Positions 1-10,615 of a stretch of 64,000 bases of DNA are shown in pieces. Numbering within the stretch: the stretch's first letter is position 1; the number at the start of each line of letters is the position of its first letter. The DNA lies in contig NZ_JAGPXE010000019.1 of assembly GCF_018070075.1 (NCBI RefSeq), forward strand, positions 1 to 64,000, read 5' to 3'. The notes under the pieces were generated by a model, which made no database searches, was not told the origin of the DNA, and was given only the letters and a program-made list of their open reading frames with translations. The stretch comes from Saccharopolyspora endophytica. GTDB taxonomy: Bacteria; Actinomycetota; Actinomycetes; Mycobacteriales; Pseudonocardiaceae. The position numbers and the translations under genes are program-made.

Positions 1-668
1 GAATACCCGCACAACTCCCCCACGAAAAAACCGTTGTTCAGGATGTTGTGATGCGACAACGTCGCACCCTTCGGAAAACCCGTCGTCCCCGACGTGTACT
101 GAATGTTGATCGCATCATCCGCCGACAACGTCGACTGCACCGATCGGACGCGCTCACGATCGGCCAGGCGCCCCGCATCCAGCAACCGCTGCCAGCTCGG
201 GTCGTCGAAGTACACGACCTCGTCCAGGGCCGCGCACCTGCCGCGCACCTCCTCCACGATGGCCACGTAGTCCGAGCTCTTGAACGACTTGGCCGACACC
301 AGCATCCGAACCCCGGCCTGGTTGAGCACGAACTCCAGCTCGTGCGACCGGTACGCGGGGTTGATGTTGACCAGGATCGCGCCGATCCGCGCCGTCGCGT
401 ACTGGGTCAGCGTCCACTCGGCGCGGTTGGGACCCCAGATCCCGACCCGGTCGCCCTTGACGACGCCCGCTTCGAGCAGACCGGCCGCGACGACGTCGAC
501 CTCCGCCAGGAACTCCTGATAGGTCCAGCGACGACCCGTGGACACCTCCACCAGCGCGTCCTGGTCGGGGAAGCGGGCGGCCGTGCGTTCGAGGTTCTCC
601 CCGATGGTGTCGCCCAGCAACGGCACGTCCGAAACCCCGGACGCGTAGGACAGCTCGACCGCAGGCAC
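1..668 (-). CDS. AMP-forming acyl-CoA synthetase, N-terminal part (runs off the left edge)
   Basis: This is the first 222 codons of an acyl-activating enzyme, which adenylates a carboxylic acid and transfers it to CoA. The AMP-binding P-loop YTSGTTGFPKGA is visible near residues 190-201 and is followed by SHHNILNN, typical of medium/long-chain FadD-type ligases. The start is GTG at 668 because GGGAGG lies 5 bases upstream; an overlapping antisense frame is a shadow. The gene lies in the same direction as the LuxR regulator (764-1681) and sits just behind a candidate operator (736-753), so it may be a target of that regulator. Substrate cannot be told from this fragment. The family call is firm. 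Confidence 0.92.
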   Translation of the reverse strand, partial: MPAVELSYASGVSDVPLLGDTIGENLERTAARFPDQDALVEVSTGRRWTYQEFLAEVDVVAAGLLEAGVVKGDRVGIWGPNRAEWTLTQYATARIGAILVNINPAYRSHELEFVLNQAGVRMLVSAKSFKSSDYVAIVEEVRGRCAALDEVVYFDDPSWQRLLDAGRLADRERVRSVQSTLSADDAINIQYTSGTTGFPKGATLSHHNILNNGFFVGELCGY

Positions 669-735
669 GTTTTCCTCCCGGCAGGTGGCGTGTGTTCGTG
701 ACCGCACACAGTAGGGACCGGCAACGTGCCCGCGT

Positions 736-753
736 TACACCCGAATTGGGGTA
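736..753. promoter_or_regulatory. Candidate operator, copy 1 (TACACCCGAATTGGGGTA)
   Basis: An 18-bp imperfect palindrome of the form TAC-N-CC...GG-N-GTA lies 68 bp upstream of the acyl-CoA synthetase start. Two similar sites flank the other side of the LuxR gene (1821-1838 and 1960-1977). The site is read directly; binding by the LuxR protein is an inference. Confidence 0.4.
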
Positions 754-763
754 GGCCCGGGTG

Positions 764-1681
764 TCACGGCAGCAGCCAGGCGGATCGCGCGCGCACGACG
801 GCCTCGTGCCGGGTGCGCGCCCCGAGCCTGCGCATCGCCGCGCGCAAGTACGCCTTCACCGTCTCGGGCGCGAGCGAAAGCCGTTCCGCCACTTCGACGT
901 TGGTGCAGCCGAGCGCCACCTGCGAGAGGACGTCGATCTCCCGCCGGGACAACCGGAGCTGCGGTGCCGGCGCGGTCTCGCCCGACCGCAGGTCGGTGAG
1001 GCGCTGCGCGACCTCGTACATCCGGGTCCGCAGGTTCGCGTCCTCCACCGACCCGGCGATCGCGCACAGCTCGGAGTGCACCGACCGCAGCTCTTCCAGG
1101 TCGGCCACGTCGGCGACGTCGGGGCGCCGGGTGGCCGCGACCGCCTCGGCCATCGACATCCGCCGGTCGACCTCGTCGCGGACCGCCAGTTCGGCGGCCA
1201 GGCGCCGCCCGGCCGCGACCAGCGAATCCCGCGCCCGGTCACCGACGGCGACCCGCTGGCGGATCGCTCCGTAGAGGACGGCGCGGCACTTCCCGCGCAC
1301 CCGCACGGGGACCGCGAGCACCGCCGACAGCCGTTCGGCCATGACCGGGCCGTCGTAGTCGTGGGTGATGTGCCGGGCGGCTCCGTAGTCGACGACGCCG
1401 ATGGGCCTGCCGAACGCCAGCGCCTGGCCGCCGACTCCCCTGCCCTCGTGCACCTCCAGGTCGCGCAGGCGCGTGGTCAAGGTGCCGAAGCACTCGGTGA
1501 GCCGGACGCTGGAGCTGGTGACCTCGCCGCCGAAGGCGACCGGGAAGTCCGATTCGGACGACACCGAGCGCAGTTCAGCGCGCAGCGCGTCGCGATCGTC
1601 GGGCCGCAGACGCGCTTCGCCGTTCGTCCGGTCGTCAGGTCTCCGCGTCACGGCGCCGTTGCCGTTTCCGCTGCCGGCCAT
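764..1681 (-). CDS. LuxR-family transcriptional regulator with GAF-like sensor domain
   Basis: A 305-residue protein. The last about 65 residues form a LuxR/FixJ-type helix-turn-helix (LSRREIDVLSQVALG, then NVEVAERLSLAPETVKAYLR). The centre (about residues 50-180) reads like a GAF-type small-molecule sensor (GVGGQALAFGRPIGVVDY, LAVPVRVRGKC), and no receiver aspartate domain is present, so it is probably a ligand-sensing regulator. I place the start at ATG 1681, which has GGAGG 9 bases upstream; the frame stays open to 1807 but has no better ribosome site. It is divergent from the molybdenum hydroxylase genes and codirectional with the acyl-CoA synthetase. Targets are inferred from three similar palindromes around it. 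Confidence 0.85.
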   Translation of the reverse strand: MAGSGNGNGAVTRRPDDRTNGEARLRPDDRDALRAELRSVSSESDFPVAFGGEVTSSSVRLTECFGTLTTRLRDLEVHEGRGVGGQALAFGRPIGVVDYGAARHITHDYDGPVMAERLSAVLAVPVRVRGKCRAVLYGAIRQRVAVGDRARDSLVAAGRRLAAELAVRDEVDRRMSMAEAVAATRRPDVADVADLEELRSVHSELCAIAGSVEDANLRTRMYEVAQRLTDLRSGETAPAPQLRLSRREIDVLSQVALGCTNVEVAERLSLAPETVKAYLRAAMRRLGARTRHEAVVRARSAWLLP

Positions 1682-1820
1682 AGTGTCCGTCCTCCATCGG
1701 CTGATCGACGCGTTCCGGTTCCGCGCCGAAGACACCCACCCCGTAGTGGCACTGAGTTGCACGACTATACCCGCCATTCGGCCGCTGAAACGATTCCCTC
1801 CGCGCACAACACGCCCCGCC

Positions 1821-1838
1821 TACCCACTTACGGGGGCA
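1821..1838. promoter_or_regulatory. Candidate operator, copy 2
   Basis: TACCCACTTACGGGGGCA; its reverse complement matches copy 3 (1960-1977) at 12 of 18 positions. It lies in the 443-bp divergent gap between the LuxR gene and the molybdoenzyme genes, about 140 bp upstream of the regulator, so autoregulation is possible. I see no gene in the rest of that gap (1682-2124). Confidence 0.3.
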
Positions 1839-1959
1839 TCCATACGGGTGGTTGTTCGAGCACTTCGCGTAACGAAATCATGACGCCGGTCACAGCCCCG
1901 TACCCCTGACCTCCGGTGATCCGGTTCCGCCTCCTCGGCACTGTCCGTGACCTCCCGAT

Positions 1960-1977
1960 CACCCCATCTCGGGGGTA
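1960..1977. promoter_or_regulatory. Candidate operator, copy 3
   Basis: On the minus strand this reads TACCCCCGAGATGGGGTG and agrees with copy 1 (736-753) at 14 of 18 positions. It sits about 150 bp upstream of the molybdenum hydroxylase start. Together the three copies suggest one regulator controlling itself, the hydroxylase and the acyl-CoA synthetase; this is inference from sequence similarity alone. Confidence 0.35.
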
Positions 1978-2124
1978 TTGGAAGCGGAATCCGGTCCTGC
2001 AACATGACTCGCCAACCGACTCGCAGCGACGAGTACGCACCAGGCGGAAATACCACCGCGACACCGAGTTTCCCGAACCTCGCGACGCTTCCGAACTGAC
2101 AAGCCCGTCGAAAGGTTGAGCCCC

Positions 2125-4494
2125 ATGCGCTCCAGTCGCACGGACACCACCGCACCCGGCGCCACCAGCCCCAGCAGGCGCCGCTTCCTGGGATACCTGC
2201 TGGCGGCGCCCACGCTGGTGGCCGCCGCCGAGCTCGGCGGCGGATCCCTCCTCGGCCCCGCGGCAGCCGCCGCGACCGGCGCGGGCGTTCCACCGACCCC
2301 GCAGGTCGCCGACCACGTCGACCTCACCGACGGACTGGTCTACGCCGCGCGCCCCACCGCGAACCTCATCTCCATCCAGCTCAACGAGGACGGCTCGGCC
2401 ACCTTCGCGCTCCACCGCACCGAGGTCGGTCAGGGCCTGAGCACGGCGATCGCGATGCTCATCGCCGAGGAGCTCGAGTTACCCCTGGAAAAGGTGCACA
2501 TCACCCTCGCCGACGCCCGGCCCGAGCTGGTGTTCAACCAGCTCACCGGTGGTTCGGCCTCGATCAGCGCGCTGTACTGGCCGGTGCGCACCGCGGCCGC
2601 GATCGCCAAGGGCCGGCTGCTGGAGGCCGCGAGCCACGTCCTCGGCGAGCAGGCGGACCTGCTCACCGCCAAGCTCGGGACGATCACCTCGGCGGCGGGC
2701 AACGCCATCCCCTACGGCGACCTCGTGCACAAGGCCGCCAGCGACACGACCACCGAGGTCCAGGTGGACCTCAAGCCCGAGTCGGAGTTCAAGGTCGTCG
2801 GCAAGCCGACCAGGCGCATCGACGCGCTGGAGGCGGTCACCGGGCGCAAGAAGTTCACCACCGACCTCCAGGTCCCCGGCGCGAAGCCGACGATGGTCTG
2901 CCGCCCGCCGACGATCAACGGCACCGTGCGCGCGGTGAACAACATCGACCAGGTGCGCACGATGCCGGGCGTCACCGACGTCGTGCAGATCAGCAGCGGT
3001 GTCGCCGTGCGCGGCGAGACCTTCGGCCAGTGCATCGACGCGGTCAACGCGCTGGACGTGTCGTGGGGACCGGGACCGGTCGACGACGAGTCCGACGCGA
3101 CCGTCGAGCAGAAGCTCAAGGCCGCGACACCGCCCCCGGTGATCCCGCCGACGCCGGCCACCCAGACCTTGGAGCGCCAGTACACCTTCGGCTTCGTCAA
3201 CGGCAGCGCGCTGGGCGTCAACTCCGCGATCGCCGACGTCCGGCCCGACCGGGCCGAGATCTGGTCGACGGTGAAGGTCCCGATCGTCGCGCAGGCGGCC
3301 ATCGCCCAAGAGCTCGGGCTCGCGCAGCCCCAGGTGACGGTGCACGTGGTGCCCGGTGGCGGTTCGTTCGGCCGCTGCCTGTTCCACGACGCCGCGTCCG
3401 AGGCCGCCGAGATCTCCCAGAAGCTCGGCAAGCCGGTCAAGCTCATGTGGCACCGCGCCGACGACTGCAGGCAGGGCCGCGTCCACCCGATGTCGGTGGG
3501 CACGATCCGGGCGTCGTTCACCAACGACGTGATCAGCCTGGAGCAGCACCTCGCCGGTGTGCGCACCGACTTCAGCCACGGCTTCGGCGAAGCGCTGACG
3601 TCCACGGCGAGCCGCCTGCCGCTGGGAGGGTACTCGATCTCCGAGGTCATCTTCACGCTGACCACGCCGTCGCTGTACAACTTCGGCGTCACCAAGACGC
3701 TGCTGACCGAGACGCACCAGAGCCCGGCCAACAACCAGAAGCGCGGCGGTTTCAACACCGGCAGCACGCGCAACGTGTACTCGCCGGACGTGGCGACCAC
3801 GAGGGAGCTGTTCGTCGACGAGCTCGCCGAGACGATGGGCATGAACCCGTACGACTTCCGGCGCAAGTACGTCAAGAACGAGAACCTGCTGAAGGTCCTG
3901 GACAAGGCCGCTGAGGTCGGCGGGTGGGGGCAGCCCACGCCGGACGGCGTCGGCCACGGGATCGCGCTGCACCACGAGTACAAGAACACGATGGCCTGCT
4001 TCGTGGAGATCGACTGCCGCCCGGAGACGGTCAACCGGCCGGTCCGCGACGGGGTCACCGGACCGAGGGTGACGCGGGGCGTGCTCGTCACGATCCCCGG
4101 GCACATCGTGGTCAACCCGCTCGGGCTCGAAGCCATGATGCAGGGCGGCTTCATCGACGGTCTCGCGCAGGCGCTGACCGCCAGCGTCCACCTCAACGAG
4201 GGCCGCATCGCCGAGGCCAGCTGGGACAACTTCTTCTACTGCCGGCAGTGGAACCTGCCGTTCGAGTTCACGCCGGTGATCCTGCCCGCCGAGGAGAGCG
4301 AGATGCCCTCCGGTGGCGGCGAGATGGGCGTCGCTCCCGCGTTCGCGGCCACCGCCTGCGCCTACCGCGCGGCCACCGGCAAGACCCCGACGTACTTCCC
4401 GATCAACCACAACGACCCGCTCGCGTTCGAGCCCTACCCGCACGTCCCGCCGTTGCCGCCGTCGCCGACCAACGGCCTGGACCACACCTACTGA
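2125..4494 (+). CDS. Molybdopterin-binding large subunit of an exported aldehyde/isoquinoline-type hydroxylase
   Basis: A 789-residue xanthine-dehydrogenase-family catalytic subunit of the IorB subclass, in which the two halves of the molybdopterin domain lie in one chain. The N-terminus has a twin-arginine signal (SRRRFLGYLLAAPTLVAAA, residues about 14-32), so the enzyme is expected to be folded with its cofactor and then exported. Family motifs include RTEVGQGLSTAIAMLIAEEL, GGGSFGR, and the Glu-bearing SGGGEMGV near residue 733, where the catalytic glutamate of this family sits. The start is ATG 2125 with GAAAGG upstream; a TTG 9 bases earlier abuts the ribosome site. It is followed after 9 bp by its 2Fe-2S partner. 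These enzymes hydroxylate aldehydes or N-heterocycles; the substrate here is unknown. Confidence 0.9.
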   Translation: MRSSRTDTTAPGATSPSRRRFLGYLLAAPTLVAAAELGGGSLLGPAAAAATGAGVPPTPQVADHVDLTDGLVYAARPTANLISIQLNEDGSATFALHRTEVGQGLSTAIAMLIAEELELPLEKVHITLADARPELVFNQLTGGSASISALYWPVRTAAAIAKGRLLEAASHVLGEQADLLTAKLGTITSAAGNAIPYGDLVHKAASDTTTEVQVDLKPESEFKVVGKPTRRIDALEAVTGRKKFTTDLQVPGAKPTMVCRPPTINGTVRAVNNIDQVRTMPGVTDVVQISSGVAVRGETFGQCIDAVNALDVSWGPGPVDDESDATVEQKLKAATPPPVIPPTPATQTLERQYTFGFVNGSALGVNSAIADVRPDRAEIWSTVKVPIVAQAAIAQELGLAQPQVTVHVVPGGGSFGRCLFHDAASEAAEISQKLGKPVKLMWHRADDCRQGRVHPMSVGTIRASFTNDVISLEQHLAGVRTDFSHGFGEALTSTASRLPLGGYSISEVIFTLTTPSLYNFGVTKTLLTETHQSPANNQKRGGFNTGSTRNVYSPDVATTRELFVDELAETMGMNPYDFRRKYVKNENLLKVLDKAAEVGGWGQPTPDGVGHGIALHHEYKNTMACFVEIDCRPETVNRPVRDGVTGPRVTRGVLVTIPGHIVVNPLGLEAMMQGGFIDGLAQALTASVHLNEGRIAEASWDNFFYCRQWNLPFEFTPVILPAEESEMPSGGGEMGVAPAFAATACAYRAATGKTPTYFPINHNDPLAFEPYPHVPPLPPSPTNGLDHTY

Positions 4495-4503
4495 GGAGGC
4501 AGA

Positions 4504-4980
4504 ATGCCCGAGCACACCTTCAAGCTGAACGGCAAGCAGATCACGGTGGACGTCGAGGACGACGTGCGGCTGCTGTGGGTCATCCGCGACCTGCTCGGCG
4601 TCACGGGTCCGAAGTACGGGTGCGGGATCAACGTCTGCAAGGCCTGCACCAGCCACATCAACGGCAAGGCGTTCAACCCCTGCTCGGTGCAGGTCAAGGA
4701 CGTCGAAGCCTCCGATGAGATCACCACGATCGAGGGCCTGCCGGACACCGTCGGCGAGGAGCTGCACCCCATGCAGGAGGCGTGGCTCGACCACGACGTC
4801 GTGCAGTGCGGCTACTGCCAGCCGGGCCAGATCATGGCGGCGGTGGCCAAGGTGAAGCAGGCCCAGGCGAAGGGCCGGGAGATCACCGACGCCGACATCG
4901 AGGAGATCCGCAACGTGTGCCGCTGCGGCACCTACTTCCGGATCCGGGAGGCCATCAAGGACGGCTCCACCAGGATGTGA
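4504..4980 (+). CDS. 2Fe-2S electron-transfer subunit of the molybdenum hydroxylase (IorA type)
   Basis: A 158-residue small subunit with both expected clusters: a plant-ferredoxin-type site (Cys40, Cys45, Cys48, Cys60) and an alpha-helical 2Fe-2S site (Cys102, Cys105, Cys139, Cys141, including the usual CRCGTY motif). It passes electrons from the molybdenum centre of the upstream subunit to an acceptor. The 9-bp gap with GAGGAG just before ATG 4504 indicates an operon. No medium FAD subunit is present, which is normal for the two-subunit IorAB class. It lacks its own signal, so it would be exported by riding on the twin-arginine signal of the partner. Confidence 0.92.
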   Translation: MPEHTFKLNGKQITVDVEDDVRLLWVIRDLLGVTGPKYGCGINVCKACTSHINGKAFNPCSVQVKDVEASDEITTIEGLPDTVGEELHPMQEAWLDHDVVQCGYCQPGQIMAAVAKVKQAQAKGREITDADIEEIRNVCRCGTYFRIREAIKDGSTRM

Positions 4981-4985
4981 CCCCA

Positions 4986-5024
4986 TCGCGAAGGGCCGCG
5001 CGCGGTGCGTGCGGCCCTTCGCGA
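4986..5024. terminator. Bidirectional stem-loop terminator
   Basis: TCGCGAAGGGCCGC (4986-4999) pairs perfectly with GCGGCCCTTCGCGA (5011-5024), giving a 14-bp stem with an 11-base loop. It lies between two convergent genes, 6 bp after the hydroxylase operon and 4 bp from the stop of the minus-strand molybdoenzyme, so it can serve both. Confidence 0.85.
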
Positions 5025-5027
5025 GCG

Positions 5028-7319
<2,292 letters not shown>

Positions 7320-7584
7320 GCTGCGGCCGTTCCCCTGTTCATCCCTCGCGCACCGTTGCGCCACTGTGGAATCGCGACTCCCGCCAGCTAATGCCGATCT
7401 CGAACCGAAGTCAAAGAACCGACACCTATGGGTCGATAACCACCTCTTCTCGACCTGCCCCGAAACCCCGAGATTCCGCGAACCAGCAGGTCACAGCACC
7501 GCTGCGTCCCACATTCCGATTCCCGCACGAACCCGGACTGTGCCCGGCATCACTCCGGCAACCGACACCCCGCGAGCACGCGCA

Positions 7585-7632
7585 CCCCGATTTCAGTGGA
7601 ATTCCGGAGTCGGATTTCCACTGAAATCGGGG
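7585..7632. repeat. Palindromic intergenic repeat, CACT/AGTG core, 2 units
   Basis: CCCCGATTTCAGTGGAA (7585-7601) is an exact inverted repeat of 7616-7632 with a 14-bp loop. Each half is itself a small hairpin (GATTTC-AGTG-GAAATC type), and the unit centres are 24 bp apart. Related units occur at 30937-31005 and 40684-40757. It lies in the 729-bp gene-free gap 7320-8048, just beyond the end of the decayed tetR. Confidence 0.75.
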
Positions 7633-7644
7633 ACGGATTCGCGG

Positions 7645-7868
7645 GGCCCGGATCGGCGTTACCGAGCCCGCAGGTGCTGTAGCTGCGGAGCACCCGGAGG
7701 AAGAGCTGGCGCTGTCGCTGAACGCCGCGTACAGGCTGCCCTTGCCGAGCCCGGTGGCCCGCATCAGGTCTCCAGCGAGGTCGCGGCGCAACCGGCGTCC
7801 CAGAACTGATCGCGGACCGCGTTCAGCACCTGCTGCTCGTTCGCCGCAGGCGTCGTCCTCCTCGCCAG
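7645..7868 (-). pseudogene. Decayed TetR-family regulator, N-terminal fragment with two frameshifts
   Basis: Read on the minus strand across frames, the segment gives ARRTTPAANEQQVLNAVRDQ, then FWDAGCAATSLE, a frame change, DLMRATGLGKGSLYAAFSD, a second frame change, and RQLFLRVLRS. This is the DNA-binding head of a TetR protein. The start codon position holds CTG (7866-7868) with GGAGG 8 bases upstream, suggesting a lost ATG or GTG. The ligand-binding C-terminus is absent. The fragment cannot encode a working regulator, and neither neighbour is obviously its former target. Confidence 0.7.
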
Positions 7869-7997
7869 CCCGCAGGCCTCCTACGTCACCGGCTCAGCGC
7901 TTCGCGCCAGGCCGATTGATCCGCGAAAGATCCGGTGCACGGCGTTAACGATGGTCGTCGGGACTCCTGCGCGCTTGGGCACGCGCGCACGTGAACC

Positions 7998-8041
7998 GTG
8001 CTTCGCGGTCCCGGACCCCGTTGCCCGGGACCGCGAAGCAC
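7998..8041. terminator. Strong stem-loop terminator of the transporter operon
   Basis: GTGCTTCGCGGTCCCGG (7998-8014) pairs perfectly with 8025-8041, a 17-bp stem and 10-base loop, starting 8 bp downstream of the minus-strand transporter stop. It marks the end of the four-gene operon that begins at 12383. Confidence 0.88.
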
Positions 8042-8048
8042 GTGGGGA

Positions 8049-9428
8049 TCAGCCGGCGAGGGCGCCCGCGATGCTGGCGCACAGCTCGTAGGTGGCCCAG
8101 AGCCCGACCCCACCGATGAGGGCGAGGATCGTGGTCTCCCACCACTTGTTGGCGTAACCGTCGGTCATCAGGGAGCGCTTGGTGGTCATCACGATGAGCC
8201 CGACGATGATCATGGGCACGGTCAGCACGTTCACCGAGTTGCCGAGCAGGGTGATGATCACCATGCCGGGCATTCCGGGCAGCGAGAACACGATCGGCAC
8301 GGTCATGATCACCGTGAGGATGGCCCAAAACAACGGGTCGTAGGAGAACGCCTCCTTGTCCGCCACGCCGGCCAGGTCGCGGTGGGCGCGCAGTCGTTCC
8401 AACCGATCGGGACGGGACTTGTGCAACGACTCCACGAACATGCGCACGAACACGCGTGGCTGGGTGACGATGTTGTTGAACACGGTGAAGAAGATCGCCA
8501 GCCACATGATCGGCGGCCCGGCCGGTCCGATCGCCTTCTCCATCATGCTCGCGAGCCCGTCCGCGGAGGACACGCTTTCGCCGGTCCCGTGCAGGGTCTC
8601 GGCCGCGACCACCCACACCGCCAGCACCAGGCCGAACATCACGAAGCTGCCGAAGCGCAGGTCCAGCCGCTGCAACTTGAGATATCCGGGTCCGCGCCAG
8701 CCCTTCTCGTGCATCAGGTACGGGTAGAGCAGGTTGGCCGCCGAGCCGCCGACAGCACCGATGAGACCGACCGCTGTGCTCGCCGCCGTGATGTACCCGG
8801 CTTCACCGGGTGGCATCTCGAACAGCAACCCGCCGAACAGCTTCGGCACGTCCAGGCCGGTGCCGATCAACGCCAGCAGGAAGCAGACCACGAGCACTGC
8901 CATGGTGATCTGGGCGACGATCTCGAGCCCGCGGAAGTGCCCCTTGCGCCGTGCCGCCAGCGCGTAGGCCACGGCGGTGGTGAACACGGCCCACAGCGGG
9001 ATGCCCCAGCTGCCCAGCGGCAGGATCGGCCGAAATAGGGCGTCGAGCGCGGTCGCCGCGGCCAGGGTCAGGAAGGAGACGTAGACGAACCCGAGCACGC
9101 AGGTGGTGGCCCCGATGAACATCGGGAAGCCCTTCCACACCCTGCCGTAGCCGTCCAGGATGGTCTCGTCGCCCACCGAGTTGCACAGCTGGTACTTCGA
9201 CATCGCCGAGACGATGAAGTACCGGGAGAAGGTGGCGACCACCAGCGTCCAGATCAGCGCGTAGCCGAAGGTGGAGCCGGAGACCGAGGCACTGATGAAA
9301 TCGCCCGTCCCCAGCCAGGACATCACCACGACGATGCCCGGCCCCATGCTCCTGAGGAAACCGGACCAGGTCTCGGGGGGTCCGGGGTGCTTCACCGCCG
9401 CGGTATTCGCGTTGACTTCACTAGCCAT
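8049..9428 (-). CDS. Nramp-fold membrane transporter lacking the metal-ligand motifs
   Basis: A 459-residue protein with about 11 hydrophobic segments and the Nramp (SLC11) layout. The helix-1 stretch GPGIVVVMSWLGTGDFIS aligns with the canonical DPGN region, but that position reads GTGD. In helix 6, where metal transporters carry the MPH motif, the sequence is GGSAANLLYPYLMHEKGW. The Asp, Asn and Met that hold Mn/Fe in canonical Nramps are therefore not at their places. It is the last gene of a sugar-acid operon, 26 bp after the sialidase-like gene, and has a strong terminator behind it. By context it may carry an organic acid or another ion instead. Start ATG 9428. Family is firm, substrate unknown. 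Confidence 0.85.
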   Translation of the reverse strand: MASEVNANTAAVKHPGPPETWSGFLRSMGPGIVVVMSWLGTGDFISASVSGSTFGYALIWTLVVATFSRYFIVSAMSKYQLCNSVGDETILDGYGRVWKGFPMFIGATTCVLGFVYVSFLTLAAATALDALFRPILPLGSWGIPLWAVFTTAVAYALAARRKGHFRGLEIVAQITMAVLVVCFLLALIGTGLDVPKLFGGLLFEMPPGEAGYITAASTAVGLIGAVGGSAANLLYPYLMHEKGWRGPGYLKLQRLDLRFGSFVMFGLVLAVWVVAAETLHGTGESVSSADGLASMMEKAIGPAGPPIMWLAIFFTVFNNIVTQPRVFVRMFVESLHKSRPDRLERLRAHRDLAGVADKEAFSYDPLFWAILTVIMTVPIVFSLPGMPGMVIITLLGNSVNVLTVPMIIVGLIVMTTKRSLMTDGYANKWWETTILALIGGVGLWATYELCASIAGALAG

Positions 9429-9454
9429 GGTTGCTCCGTTGCAAAGGCCGAGTT

Positions 9455-10615
9455 TCAGCCGCCGAACCAGGAGGGCGACACGCGAACGTGCTTGATGGCC
9501 CGGCGGAAGTGGGTGAAGGCGACGTGCAGGTCGCCGTCGTCGGTCTGGGTGATCGAGGGGTAGGACAGCTCTCGGTTGAGGCCGTCGCGGGAGTTGTTGG
9601 TCAGGCAGTAGCCGTCGCCGACCTCCACGTCGCGGCGAACCGGCCAGCTGCGCCCGCCGTCGGCGGACAGGGCCACGGTCAGCGGGGCGCGCGGGGCGCC
9701 CCAGAACGCGGTTCCGGGCGGTCGGTCCTCCGCCGCGGCTGGGTCGGTGATCGCGTCGCCGTCGATCTCGTCGTAGAGGGAGGCGCGGCGCTCGGTGGCG
9801 TCCGCGGCGCTGCTGTGGTTGTAGGCCAGCGCGAGACGCCCATCGCGCAGTGCGGTGATCTGGATCGATGAGTTGTTGTTGGGCAGCTCGGTCGGTTCGG
9901 GTTCGCTCCAGGCGATGCCGTCGGTGGACCGGCTGGCGAAGATGGCGTCGGCCTGACGGCGTCGGAACAGCGCGAGCAGTCCTCCCTCGGCCAGGGGCAC
10001 CACGTTCATGTGCACGCACCCGGTGCTGCCCGGGACCTCGTGGTGCGACCAAGTGGCGCCCTGGTCGTCGGAGACCAGCACCGCGCTGGTGTCCTCGTCT
10101 CCGCGCCACCGGCCCGTCTCCGGACGCACGCAGTGGAAGACCGGAAGCAGCCAGCGGCCGGATTCCAGCACCACAACGGGTTGCCGGACGAACACACCAC
10201 CGGTGTCCGAAGCGGGGACGAGGGTGCGCGGCGAACTCCAGCTGCGTCCCTCGTCAGCGGAGACGACGAGGCGCACCTCGGCGGTGTCCTGGTCCCCGGA
10301 GTGCTGCGCGGTGTACAGCAACCAGAGATCGCCACCGGGCGCGGGGAAGAGGACCGGATTCTGCTCGGAGCGCTCGGGGTCGGCCGAAACCTGGACAGGT
10401 TCGCTCCAGCGCCCCGCGCGATCGAGGCGGGCGAACCAGACGTTGATGTCGGAGAGCCCTTCCTGCGTCCCGGCGAACCAGGCGCAGCCTAGCTCGCCGC
10501 TGGCCAGCGGCATGAGGTTGGCGGCGTGCGATTGCGCGGTGCCCGCGCTCAGGTAGGCCTCGAACCGGCTCGGCTCGACTTCGCGGAGCACGCCGTCGAC
10601 GATCAGGTCGGTCAT
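9455..10615 (-). CDS. Sialidase/BNR-fold beta-propeller protein
   Basis: A 386-residue protein of the sialidase-like superfamily. Asp-box type turns recur (SADEGRSWSSPR, SDDQGATWSHHE, STDGIAWSE, SADGGRSWPVRR), one per propeller blade, and an early Arg plus NPVLFPAPGGDLWLLYTA fits the GH33-like pfam family of putative neuraminidases. No signal peptide or membrane anchor is visible, so it should act in the cytoplasm, unlike secreted sialidases. Its ATG (10613-10615) overlaps the aldolase stop in an ATGA, showing tight coupling in the operon. In sugar-acid loci such proteins may be lyases or lactonases rather than true sialidases; the reaction is not known. Confidence 0.75.
   Translation of the reverse strand: MTDLIVDGVLREVEPSRFEAYLSAGTAQSHAANLMPLASGELGCAWFAGTQEGLSDINVWFARLDRAGRWSEPVQVSADPERSEQNPVLFPAPGGDLWLLYTAQHSGDQDTAEVRLVVSADEGRSWSSPRTLVPASDTGGVFVRQPVVVLESGRWLLPVFHCVRPETGRWRGDEDTSAVLVSDDQGATWSHHEVPGSTGCVHMNVVPLAEGGLLALFRRRQADAIFASRSTDGIAWSEPEPTELPNNNSSIQITALRDGRLALAYNHSSAADATERRASLYDEIDGDAITDPAAAEDRPPGTAFWGAPRAPLTVALSADGGRSWPVRRDVEVGDGYCLTNNSRDGLNRELSYPSITQTDDGDLHVAFTHFRRAIKHVRVSPSWFGG

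Noticed and set aside
9455-10615. A secreted sialidase acting on host glycans.
   Set aside because: No signal peptide, and the gene is embedded in a cytoplasmic sugar-acid operon.
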